Below are positions 23,286 through 34,800 of a stretch of 64,000 nt of DNA, piece by piece. The DNA is taken from positions 62,001 through 126,000 of the forward strand of contig VXCM01002236.1 in assembly GCA_014773175.1 (NCBI GenBank), written 5' to 3'. This DNA is from Lucifuga dentata. Taxonomy: Eukaryota > Chordata > Actinopteri > Ophidiiformes > Bythitidae. Both the position numbers and the translations under genes were made by a program. The first letter of the stretch is position 1. Every line of letters begins with the position of its first letter. The notes beneath the pieces were generated by a model, which was given only the letters and a program-made list of their open reading frames with translations, was not told the DNA's origin and did no database searches.

Positions 23286-23319
23286 AAATAACTCTGGCTA
23301 TAAAGAGCCAGAGTTATTT
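23286..23319. repeat. perfect palindrome, 14 bp stem
   Basis: AAATAACTCTGGCT (23286-23299) and its exact reverse complement (23306-23319) flank a 6-base loop. The CTCTGG motif recurs just downstream. Confidence 0.9.
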
Positions 23320-24422
23320 GGCTCTGGCCAAAGAACGCCAGAGCTGAGACCTGAATCCTTGCTGTCAGGCAGCAGTGCTTAGATGTCTTTCCACCAATGG
23401 CAGTGCTGTCTCACAATCACAGTCATAAAAGTTAAAATGTCATCGTTATCTCTTAAAAATTACATCCGTCACCACCTGGACAAAACAACATTACGGTTAG
23501 TGATATCCATAATACATAAGAATTTTCTACATATATTTTCTACATATTTTTTAGAGTTGGGAATTTATGCATCATTACAACTTCAAAACTTTCTAAAAGA
23601 AAGAGCTCATGACATAAGCAGGCTGTGATATAAATAAATATAGTTTCTTCCTTCTGTTAATCACTGATTATGGCATGTCTTAATCAAACTTTACATTAAT
23701 GGTAGATTGATTGAACAGTAATATGCTAAATATTCTGATGAAAGTTAATGTACACTCTAACATACACATGTACTGTAAATGTGCATATACAATAACACAC
23801 ACATACGCATGCATGCATGTACGCACACACATGCACATGCACACATGCACACGTGCACATACTCAAATATCATCTTCATTAATGGATAGACAGCTCTGAT
23901 GGGAACTCATCTGCATAACATTATCATCACATTATCTAGCTTTTCCAATCACATGCTGATTTTGCATTTGGATTAGAACCTCGCAATCATTCAACGACCT
24001 TTCCAAAAACTGCATTATAATGTGTTCATAATGAACATATGGTTCAAATGAAGTCTGTACTTGTTCTGATTGTCTTTGGATTATAAGAAATAATGCCACA
24101 AGACCTCAGAGAATGAATTTAGTTGATGATTTCAATTTGAATTTCAATTTTCTGGGTTAGCCCTGGGTTTATCTGCATTTATTACATTCAGTGTTGCACT
24201 GTATGATTCATTACATGAGCCTGAAGACTTAAAATGCAAGTTTAATGTTCAAACTTGGCTGGGAAAAGGCACTCACCTTACTGATTTTTGCTTCTTTAGG
24301 GTATAGAAAACTAACACTGAAACTTTGTAGAATAACTGTGGAGAATAGCAAAAATCAGTAGAATCTGTAGCATTCAAATACAGGCAGGAAAAAGAAAAAG
24401 ATCATTCTAATTTCCAACATAA

Positions 24423-24459
24423 TTTTTTTTTTTTTTTTTTNATTTTTTTTTTTTTTTTT
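24423..24459. repeat. poly-T run with N
   Basis: A T homopolymer interrupted by an N at 24441. Confidence 0.95.
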
Positions 24460-25188
24460 GTCATAACCTGTTTTTCTCCATTGGAGGGCGCTCTTGGCTA
24501 AGCAGTGGCAGTGATGTCACAGCCTTATCATGTACACTGTGATCCTTTTACAGAAGCTTTTTCCAGATTTGTGGCTCACCCACATCTGGCACTCCGCCTA
24601 GAAATGTCCTCGCATTGCATTTAGAGTGAAGAACATTGTGAAAAAAAAATGCTCTTAATTTGAATTATTCTATTTCAAATGGCTCTACTCTCTCATACAT
24701 CTCATTAATAACTTTGTTTGACAGTCATTCTCTTGCATCCTCATGCGTGGCTGTTTGCCTTCCAGCCAGATAGGTGCTGCTGATTTATTGAATTCCTCCT
24801 CACTGTGTGGCAGAAGCTTTCAAATAATCCACAATAATAGTCAATTCTTATTTTCCTTGGGGGCTTTCCAGACCACGTCTCCGTCTCCGCCTTCTTAGAG
24901 AGACATTTACACAGTGCTGAAACTACCTGAACTGATGGTGACCTACACTGTTCCAGTATATGATACCATATGTTTATTACACTTATGAAAACACTTCTGC
25001 TACTGATTATGAAATACTAGTATTTAGATTATTGCCTAGTTTGTTTTTTACCTGCTTTAACAACTAGGTGGGAGATATAATGTCAGATAATTTCTTCAAA
25101 ATTCTTTGAAATTCAGTCCTTTGATTGCCTAAACTCAATGAATTGTCATAAATTTTCAGAAATGCATCTATCTAGCTATCTGGGAATA

Positions 25189-25190
<2 letters not shown>

Positions 25191-25228
<38 letters not shown>

Positions 25229-25284
25229 NCACACTCACTCAGTCACTCACCCACTTACAGACACACACACACACACACACACAC
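25191..25284. repeat. (TC)n/(CA)n compound microsatellite with N
   Basis: TC units to 25228, an N at 25229, degenerate CACT units, then about 12 CA units. Confidence 0.95.
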
Positions 25285-25416
25285 GCAAATGTGCATGCAT
25301 GGGTGTGCACACATATTTCCTCTACTATCTTAACATTAAAATTTGTTTGTTGCTTCTTTTTTGAAAACTTCTGGGTGTGGACAAGCAGATCCCAAATGGG
25401 CTGAGTTGACCTGTTT

Positions 25417-25455
25417 CTCAAAACCTCATAAACTGATTGTTTATGAGGTTTTGAG
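25417..25455. repeat. perfect palindrome, 17 bp stem
   Basis: CTCAAAACCTCATAAAC (25417-25433) and its exact reverse complement (25439-25455) flank the 5-base loop TGATT. Confidence 0.92.
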
Positions 25456-25842
25456 GACACAAGATGGAATTATGTCTAGATTTTAGCAAGCAGTAGTGTC
25501 CTTTTCTCACCAAATTCTAAGATTCTTGCTCTGAGTTTGGCATTTTGTAAACCTGCAAACTATAACTGAGCACAAAAAGAAAAAAATCTAGTATTTTAAC
25601 CTCCTAGTGTAGAGTCATGCTGTTCTGCCTTTCAATAACATCTGGCTACTCAACAGCATTTGCCCACAGACATGATTGAAAGCTACATTTTTGCATGTAA
25701 TTTTGAGCCATGTTAGTATCTATCCTCTTACATTCTCAAATGCCAAGTCTATTATGTGGAATTATGTACCACAAAATGCAACACAAAATTTGAATGGAGA
25801 GCATAAAATAGTCCATTTAACAGTGCACACACATTGTATATG

Positions 25843-25870
25843 CAAAAAAAAAAAAAAAAAAAAAAAAAAA
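25843..25870. repeat. poly-A run
   Basis: An uninterrupted run of about 28 A. Confidence 0.9.
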
Positions 25871-26329
25871 ATTAGTCCAATCAAAAATACATGGCAGTGG
25901 CCTCATTTCTTTTTGGACAGGAGAACAAAACAATAGCAACTAAATATTTGTAAACTATAAATCACAACATACAATGTTACTTAAAGTGTACAGTAACACA
26001 ACAATCATTTAAGCAGTTCATTAGCCTCATAAAGCTTTAAGCAGGCTAACTTTAGCTGGCTGATACAGAGATGACCATAGTTGACGGCAAGGTACCAACA
26101 CCATTGCTGTCAAAATCAAACCATCCTGCTAAAAGACTGATGTACACTAATTATAAACAGTATCTATTATAATTCACATTTTAAACAAATGTAAAAATTT
26201 AGATTTCACAAGATGCAGCCTTTATGCCAAATACCATGCAGTTCTCCAGACGTAAGATTTGATCTCTTGCAGCATGACCACCTAGTGGTCAGTGATATTA
26301 TAATGGCAATCACCCCTTTCTGATATTTA

Positions 26330-26368
26330 AAAAAAAAAAAAAAAAAAANAAAAAAAAAAAAAAAAAAA
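26330..26368. repeat. poly-A run with N
   Basis: An A homopolymer interrupted by an N at 26349. Confidence 0.95.
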
Positions 26369-26825
26369 CAACACAAAACAAAAAAATAAATTAATTAATT
26401 AAATAATAAAATAAACTGTAAATGCATGCATTAGACAGTTAACCGGTGCTTAAACTTTTTAACCCTTAGTGGAAAATCATGTTAAATTTTACCTCCAGCT
26501 AGCCCAGAATCTAAAGAAACAAACAAAACAAACAAAAAACAAAACAAAACAACAAAACTGTGAGTGTATTATGAATATTTTGATCAAATATGGGATTTTT
26601 CCTCCAAATCCCAATATCTCCCTGCATGCTCTGAAATCATGTTTTGCAGATTAATTAATGCTAAGAGCTGTACACTAGTTTTATTTTTAATTAACATTAA
26701 TTAAAAAAAATTGATTTTGTTTATACTCCTCTCCTCCTGGAAAACACCCTTTTAATGTACATATATAGTCTCCAGCTATGCTTTACCCTGCTTCTCCCTA
26801 TCTCAGATAGATATCCTGTCTTTGT

Positions 26826-26828
<3 letters not shown>

Positions 26829-26879
<51 letters not shown>
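26829..26879. repeat. (TC)n microsatellite
   Basis: About 25 TC units. A second CT tract lies at 27031-27092. Confidence 0.95.
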
Positions 26880-26880
<1 letters not shown>

Positions 26881-27027
26881 GCCAGAAGGATTTTCTCAGT
26901 ATTCCCTTTGATCTTCCTCCTCCTCCCCTCTTTTTGCCCTGTTATGGCTCCTCACTAACTTTAATTGAGCAACTTAGAGATCTTGATACCATCGCACAGT
27001 CACTTACCAGTGAAACCACAATTAATT

Positions 27028-27030
<3 letters not shown>

Positions 27031-27086
<56 letters not shown>

Positions 27087-27092
27087 GTGTGT
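27031..27092. repeat. imperfect (CT)n tract ending in (GT)n
   Basis: CT units with a few substitutions, passing into a short GT run. Confidence 0.9.
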
Positions 27093-30000
27093 GTGAAAAT
27101 GTCAGGGATCGGGAGCGGCATTCAGCATAGAAAAAAGTCCTGCTTGCTAATTGTGTTGCTCTGCATGCTCCTCTCTTGCACCCACTGTAGTTTCTGGCTG
27201 TTTAGTGATGCTTTGATCAGAAGATAGTGAGACGGTAGGGAGGCTGGTTATGCCTGATTCCTGGCCTGATGCATGGGTGGCTTCACTGCACACAGTGGGA
27301 GGCCCTGACTGTGGGCGTATGAGCATTTGTGTATGTGTGTGTGTATGTGTGTAAAGAGAGAGAGAGAGAGAGAAAGAGGAAGAGGTAAGCAGAGAAATAA
27401 AAAGAGGGACATTGTGCATGCAGTGGAAGAGTGAGAAAAGAGACAGAATGTTTAGGTGGGTGGCATTTTTCCTTGAATGAAGGAGCACAAACAGCCTTTA
27501 CTAGCTGCCTGGTAGGGTCCTCTCATGTTTATCCTGCCTGTGTGTACTTTTAAACACTGCCTACAGCAACTACTGCTTCACAGCCAAGTTATGATCTCTT
27601 AGCTCCCTGTCAAAGATGTTTTCCCTCCGCTATCAGTGAACATTTGTGAGAAAGAAAACTCCATATTGATAACACAGCATTCACGGTGAACATCATTTGA
27701 CTAGGTTCAGTCAACACACAGCAAGTGCAATACATTACACTGTATTGCACAATGTTTTGCAGAAATCCAGTGAGAGAAAAGACATGAGAAAGACTGAACG
27801 TGTAATAACAGCTGAAGGCAGAATGAATCAGCTGTCAGTAGATCGGCAGCACTCCTCACTGCAGATTTTTTCAACTTGTAGGATACTGATATCATTAAGA
27901 ATACATTATTACATAACATTTTCTATGCCTAAACCTAAACAATCAGTAAATAAACTGATTAGACATCCTGAAGAAGAACTAATATCCAAGTCCAAACTGC
28001 CCAATTATTCAAATCAATAATGCTGCTTTTCATAGTTATCTGACTAAATCTGCCTAAATGGGCTAAGCTGTGACATGTTGCTTGTCTTGTCAATAACAAC
28101 GGGTCCTGCCCTATTTGGGGAAAGCATTAAGAAATAAGAGAGACTCTCATTTATGAAAAATTGTGTTCATAAAGATTTCCTATACAATCCATCTGTAGTG
28201 TGTGTTAGGGAGAGGCAGACTCCCTATCTCTGTCTGCCTCTCATATTAGCAGCCATGAATCAACTCTCTTTATCGACACATGGAGAAGAGCCAGTGTAGC
28301 TGGGTAATCGCCATGTTTTGAATTGGCTGTAATTTGTTACCAGCAAATAAGCATATTAGTTCAGTTACACAGGAGCTGTGAAATAATCAGGCGGTGAAGC
28401 AGCACATTATAGTATCGATTAGACCACACTTTGTTATCCTAAACATACAGTATAAATAAAATGTCCAGCAAATTAATATGTTCCACATGTTCATATAGAC
28501 CAGGAGTATGTGATATTTCACAGATTATCAGGAAATCACCTTCTCTGATGTGAGCCATGGGAAATGACTTGGGCGTTTTTACAGAACAGGCCTTCAGTGG
28601 CTGTGTCTTTCTTTGACATTTTACAAGAGTGTAGCACTGTCCCTTAGCATGAGGATCAAAAGCTTCACAATTTCCCTAACTGTATCCCTCAGAGAAAATG
28701 AGAGAGGTCAAGAGATTTCCAGCATATGCTGTCATGCAGGGTCAGAAAGATACCTCACATGACAAGAGAGACAGCATGTGTGCACTACCCTGGGTTTCTT
28801 CAGCAATGAATGCACTAACCCAAGCTTGATCTGGTGTCTAATTAATTCCTTAAGTTCTTGTGTTTAGTGCAGGGAAGGGGGGAGAGGGGTATGTTCGGTA
28901 AGGAGAGAGGGGATGTCTTTGAAGTGGTGTTATGCAAATCTCTAGAAACACCAAGCCCGAGGCTGGACTCAGACTGTGGGGAGGGAAGCAACAACAACTT
29001 TTTCACTGCAGGGCCAAAACTGAGGGGTGCCATGGCCATGTTTGCTACTCTGAATTCATCATTATTTGTTTATTTCAAATGATATACTCTATCAGAAATA
29101 TAATGTCTCAAGGCAACAATATATTGACAAATAATAAGGCAAAAAGTTTGCTTTGGAGGAGACTGAGAGACAATTTCTCAGCTTTTGCTGGCAGAGTTTG
29201 GCCACACACTGGAATCTTGACTCTTAATTAACAAGTTTCGTCAGTCCTCTAGGCATATCTCTCTGTGGTCCTAACTAGCTAATGAACTATCAGCCATCTA
29301 TCTTCATTCCAGGCTGAGCCCACATGTCCTTTCCCTGCAGAAAGAAACTCCTGGTTGGCAGGTCTTACAGAAGGGAATATAGTAGATCTCTTGACTAAAA
29401 GAGAAAGTATTGCATTTCAAATCTTTCTGAGGTGAAAAACTCTCTGATGTGTTTGTGTTATTGCAGACAGCTCTATCAATATTTGTAAACATAAAACAAT
29501 CCCATCCTCAAGCTACAAACCGGGAAGCTAAGGCTGTAATCATCTGCGATGTCAGTAAACTATAAAGTCTTGGGTTTCTCTAGTCAAAACAAATTACAAA
29601 CTGGATTTATGGCATAAATTGAAAATTGAATGTTTTTTTGAGATCTAACCTTATGTAATTCTCAAGTGAAATTGTTAATTGGTTTCCCTTTCACTTTAGA
29701 GCAGCACAAACTTGTTGACTGTTGTCTCCAGATTTGGTTTAATCTTCATGGCCACAATTCAACATCAAAATTTTGAAAATATGAGCGTGTAACTTAATCT
29801 ATGTCAAGCTGACTTTGAAACAGAATTGACCTACATCAGGGCAAAGACACCCATGCAAGCATCTATTTTCCTAGAACATCAACGTGTGTCACCAATTCTG
29901 AGTCATCATAACTGAAAGCAGCACAATTCAGAAACCAGCAGAAAGAAGAAACTATACAGTCAGTCTCCCACAAGAAATATACCATTATCCATTTTTAACG

Positions 30001-30094
30001 TGCATTGCTGAAAAGAGAGAAAAAGAAAAGTGCCACAACAGACTAATTTTTAGTCATTTTTGTTGTTTTGTGTATTTATTGTAGTTTTCCTGAT

Positions 30095-30543
30095 TTTTCC
30101 AAATCCCCTAATCTTTCAAAATAAAATGCCCAGGTGATACATACACCTTAAAATCCAATGTTTTGCCCTGCGAATGCATATGTCCAAATGTAGAAGGCAC
30201 AGTCTTTTTTTAATTTCTCAGTAAAAGCAGTCTTTTCCTGGGATTATATTCCCTGGCAGAGACATGTACATTTTCTTCCATGCAGCTCTGGGTTGGACCA
30301 ATTAAACAAAGTTACGTCAATAAAAAAATTTTAATAGACATCACATTCACTGTGATGGACTGTCTTTCAAGTTGGGTTTTATAGTGTACGTACTGGAATG
30401 AACTAAAACCAATGACAGTCCGGAAGGTAGGAAAAACAGTTCTAATATTTACTGCTTCAGTAGTATATTGGGAAATTGTTGTCAGTAACATAATGTGCAT
30501 ATATTTTGAGCTCAAACATGCAAAACATGTGTGGTCCTTTAAA
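30095..30543 (+). repeat. dispersed repeat of unknown class, copy 1
   Basis: About 450 bases that align by eye with 48097-48551 in the same orientation. Shared landmarks include CCAAATCCCCTAATCTTTCA, TATATTCCCTGGC and GGAATGAACT. There are no coding frames and no clear termini. It is an old interspersed repeat. Confidence 0.75.
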
Positions 30544-30689
30544 GCAAATAAATAAATAAACCAACTTACTAAAAATATGGAATTCTTTGTGTTTTTGGTC
30601 CTTTAAATGATGATTGATTGATTGATTGATAAATTCTGAGCCTAACATACAGTTTTAGTCCAAAAATCCTCCACAGCAGATATATCATC

Positions 30690-30726
30690 ACATCATCATC
30701 ATCATCATCATCATCATCATTATCAC

Positions 30727-30760
<34 letters not shown>
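30690..30760. repeat. (ATC)n trinucleotide repeat
   Basis: About 23 ATC units with two interruptions (ATT, ACC). It creates an artificial Asp-rich frame on the minus strand. Confidence 0.95.
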
Positions 30761-30762
<2 letters not shown>

Positions 30763-31559
30763 TGCAAAACAGGTTTCAACAGACAATGAGTAGAGCATTT
30801 ATCCTCAGGTAAAGAATGTGGGGAGGATAAAAATTAATTTCCCACAGCATTACTCTGGTTTTGTTGAGAATAAGTACATCAGTCTAAGATAAATGGCCTG
30901 AGATTAGCTTGAAACTGGTGAGGTGGTCCTTTTAGGTTCAGGTTTTAATATTGATACTGTCAAGAGCATACTGCTGTCACCACAACACTATCAAAATATG
31001 ACAATATCAGATGTAAATACTGGTAGTATGATTCCACGTGAGGTCATAATTACAATATTGAAGATTTATTGGAGAATTTAAGGATATTTTTAGCCTAAAC
31101 TTTAAATCTAACAGCCTATATAGACAGGTGAAAGAATAATATGAAGGGAGGATTGTATTTTAAAAAATCAATTTTATGATTTAGGTAGAAGACAGATGTG
31201 TTTTCAAAGTTCAGTCTGATTCAAATGACCTGATGTCCACAATTCACAAACATATAAGAATATGGATTCACATGTTTAAGGGTGGTGACATCATGTTTCA
31301 ACTTGAAATACTGAATGCATTCCATTTAGTATTTATTTATTTATTGTCATAAGTGGAGAGAAAATTATTTGAAAAAAATACATACCAGCCACTGTCTTTG
31401 GCTTCTAATAGTAGGAAGATTCTGTGTATTGTAAGGATCATACCATATTAACCTACAAATTCTTCAAAATCGAATATATAACTAAAACATTTACTTAATT
31501 TCAGTTTGAATTGCTTTTTTAACGTTCACAAGGAGCATATTTATTTTCTATCGCTTTCA

Positions 31560-31895
31560 ATTCAGCACGAAGACTTAAGTTTAACTTTTTCCCTACTCAC
31601 CACCCCTCTGAGTCAGTGGTTCGGTCCTTACTCCAGCTGATCGGCCCTGGATTCCCCGGCGGCTCCGACTGTCGTTTCCCTTAACAGAGCAATAATTCAC
31701 ACACTTTTAAATGCACGGAATCACTGGGCGCTTGTGTCAACTGATATTTTCTTATTCAGTGAAACTTTAAAGGATAATCTGACCGAGATATTACAGCTCT
31801 ACTTGTTAAATCCAGGGGATCTAAAGGCAAATACGAGGCCGTCATTCCATCCCCGGATTCACCTGCTACGCGGAGAGCCTCACACCGACACCGAC
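31560..31895 (+). promoter_or_regulatory. zfand3: zfand3 5' UTR and probable promoter region
   Basis: The sequence becomes clearly GC-richer and has more CpG from about 31600 than in the AT-rich flanks, for example around 31640-31680 and 31840-31930. This fits a CpG-type housekeeping promoter. No TATA box in a convincing position was found. An upstream ATG at 31734 is in frame with the conserved start and no stop lies between them (see findings). Confidence 0.45.
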
Positions 31896-34800
31896 ATGGG
31901 GGACACGGGGAGCGAGCGCAGCAAACCTCCGAGTAACGTTAATGTTATACCCCCGCGCTGTCCCTGTGGCTTCTGGGGGTAAGACGAATAACCTGTAAAC
32001 ATTTTATTTGGCAGTATTTTGTCAGTGTAAGAAAAGCTACCGAGGTCGCTAAGCCACTAGCATTAGCAGCTGAAGCAGGGATGAGCTGCTTTCCTTGTTG
32101 TTACCCCCTCCCCATTGTTTTGTAGCCTTAGCTGCTAGCTAACCTGGCTAGCTGGCTAACAGGATAAGTTGCTTAGTAAAGGGGTGAGGGATGTTAGCTT
32201 CCAGGTGTGACAACGTTGATAAAGCGGCTAGTGAAAGTAGTTTTGTCAGAAATGAAGCAGCTAGGTAAGTATCACACAGTAAAGCACTGTTCGAGTACAA
32301 ATTAAACTTTGTTTTATCAGTTCAAGTTTGTCATGACAACATACTGTGGATACACCCTGAACTGAAACCTGAGACTGTACTCCACCGTGTGTAAATATTT
32401 TTCCTTAACAGAGTGGGAATTAACTTAGATTTTGAGAATACCTTCACTTGTATTTGGTAGATTATGAAACCTAGATGTGGTGAAGTTTTGTGACATTTCC
32501 TGGCTTTCTCTTCGAATTTAATTCCAAGTGTTAGGTATTTCTGTTATAAACCACTTAAAAAAAAAAAAAAAAAATTTGACAGAAAAAGTTGTAAACAAAC
32601 CCATTTGCCAGTTTATTTGCTACAATCTTATACAAACAATTCAACAGCTTTGCAGTAAATCATATACTAATAAAGCTTATTGATTATGTTGAAAAAGTTG
32701 TTGATCATATTTTGTCCACCCCTTTTACAGTACATACATGAGAGTGACTGAATGTTAGAAGTACTTCTCACTATAATGCAATTTGGTACAACTCTTACAA
32801 AATAGGGGCTTAAAACTGCCATCTACCAGTTGAATCAGCCCCTCTCAGTGTCATCAAAAGCTAAATAAACACTGTAAGCATCATGAAAATATACATTATT
32901 ACAGGAATTGTATTGGATTGTTTTGGAGTGTAAGGGTGTAAACTGACAACTGGGTGTGTATAAGCAAATCACATCAACAGTCTTAAGCATCAGTCAAAAT
33001 GGCACAGTACAGTACAAATCATAATCATAAAATATTGATATACTTTACATGTTCGTCTGTGGCAATGAGTTGTCAAAACACTGGACATATGAAGTACAAT
33101 GCCTACTTCCTCAAAATGTAAAATCAAATGCTTTAAATTAATCAAAATTTATCACATGCCAGCCTTGTCCCACAGGACACTTAATCATTGAGCCTTGCTG
33201 GCCTATGATCTTGTAAACATGTCGAGCACCACAGTCAATGCAGTCTTATCATGAGGCTTTTTTTTTTTTTCTGAGATGACAGCTCACATATTGAATGGTT
33301 GAATGAGTATACAAGTGATGTAAATTAAAAGCTATTGCACTCTCACCAGTCACCTATTCACCAGTCACAAGTTCGCAATATAATTTGACACTCCTTATAG
33401 ATTTTAAGATTGTGACCAGAACTGTATTTTCCGCAATAATCAGCAAAATGCCAAACAGTATTTCCTACCAAGAATACCATACTTCATCAGAATCTAACTA
33501 TCGAACTACAAAGGCAAAAATCTCTATCCGTCTGTCTGTCTGTGGCAACATTATTTCTAGAACCCGGCACTGTATGAAGTTGATATTCGTCAAGTTCATT
33601 GCTCAGGACCCAAGGACGTGCAGTGTCGCGTGTGAAGTTGTTTGGATAAGCGGTTCTTGAATTGAGCTGTGCTGGTAAAAAGTAGTCTGCGCGGCAGGAT
33701 ACGCTCCGGGTGCGACAGCATATGCTCCTCTTCAGTGGCACGATCTCAACCTGACTCCGTACAGCAAACAAAGCTAGCTCACGAGGACATGCAGAACAAA
33801 ATTATGGCAGGCTGTGGCGCACANCCGTACAGCAAACAAAGCTAGCTCACGAGGACATGCAGAACAAAATTATGGCAGGCTGTGGCGCACACCATAAAGT
33901 CTGGCCCGTTCTGAACAGGCACGTTTTCAACGGGCACTGCACTAGTTCACTAGAATTTCAAACACCATAGTGAAAATGAATAGAAGCTATACTTTACATT
34001 GCTAATATAAAGCACAAATAATTCCATATTCTTTAGTAAGCTGGGGTTTTTTTGCCTTAAAGATCCTTCACCTTTTCAGCAGACTCATACAATGTAAATC
34101 ACAACCTTTTCAAGGTATTTCCAAATTCTCTGCTTCATTTTATGCAATATCAGAGTAGGGCTGGACGATAAATCAGTTTAATTGATTAATTCGATCTTAC
34201 ATTTTGGCACGATGTGTAAAATGGCTGAATTGCCAAATCGAGATTTTTTTCAAAAAACCTAGTTTCTAACTATTTTTAACGGGAAATGCTGGAAATGAGT
34301 CGCTCCCCATCAAACAAGCCTGTCCATCATGTTCGTTGATACCATGCCCACAAAGCTTTCAGCAGGTTAGATGTGCTGTCAAGATGGCAAGAAACACTTT
34401 GACTGAAGATGGGCTCGTTTCTAAGAAAGGAAGTGATGGTCATTTGGAAGTGGTTCGGTTTTGCGGGTTAGGGTGTCGAGCAAACCAATGTGGTATGCAA
34501 AGTTTGTAGGAGCTGCAGCTACTAAAAGTAGCAGCACTTCAAATTTATTTCAGCAGCTGCAACAGAAACAGCTGAGTGGCAGAACTGCAAGCTGCAGATG
34601 CTGCAGTTGCAAAGCACCAGCAAAAAAACAAATGATGTTAGCTGCATCATTTTCCAGCGTCAATGCATATGATAAGAGAGTGTTCATGGGTGGGAATATT
34701 GTAACATGCCACAAGCCTTAAGCCAGAGGACAGGCTTGTGTTCCTCACAAAGAACCTGTAAATTGCTGTAAAAACCTTTTATTTTGCAAGCTTTTTTTTT

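Larger units (their letters stand above)
20548..31559. other. intergenic region between the hAT element and zfand3
   Basis: About 11 kb without a gene I can support. It contains microsatellites (20757-20788, 22829-22854, 25191-25284, 26829-26879, 27031-27092, 30690-30760), poly-A/T runs with Ns (24423-24459, 26330-26368), short perfect palindromes (23286-23319, 25417-25455) and one copy of a dispersed repeat (30095-30543). The longest open frame, 128 codons on the minus strand at 21817-22203, resembles no known protein. Confidence 0.55.

Noticed and set aside
30569..30763. Asp-rich minus-strand open frame
   Set aside because: It is produced by the (ATC)n microsatellite.
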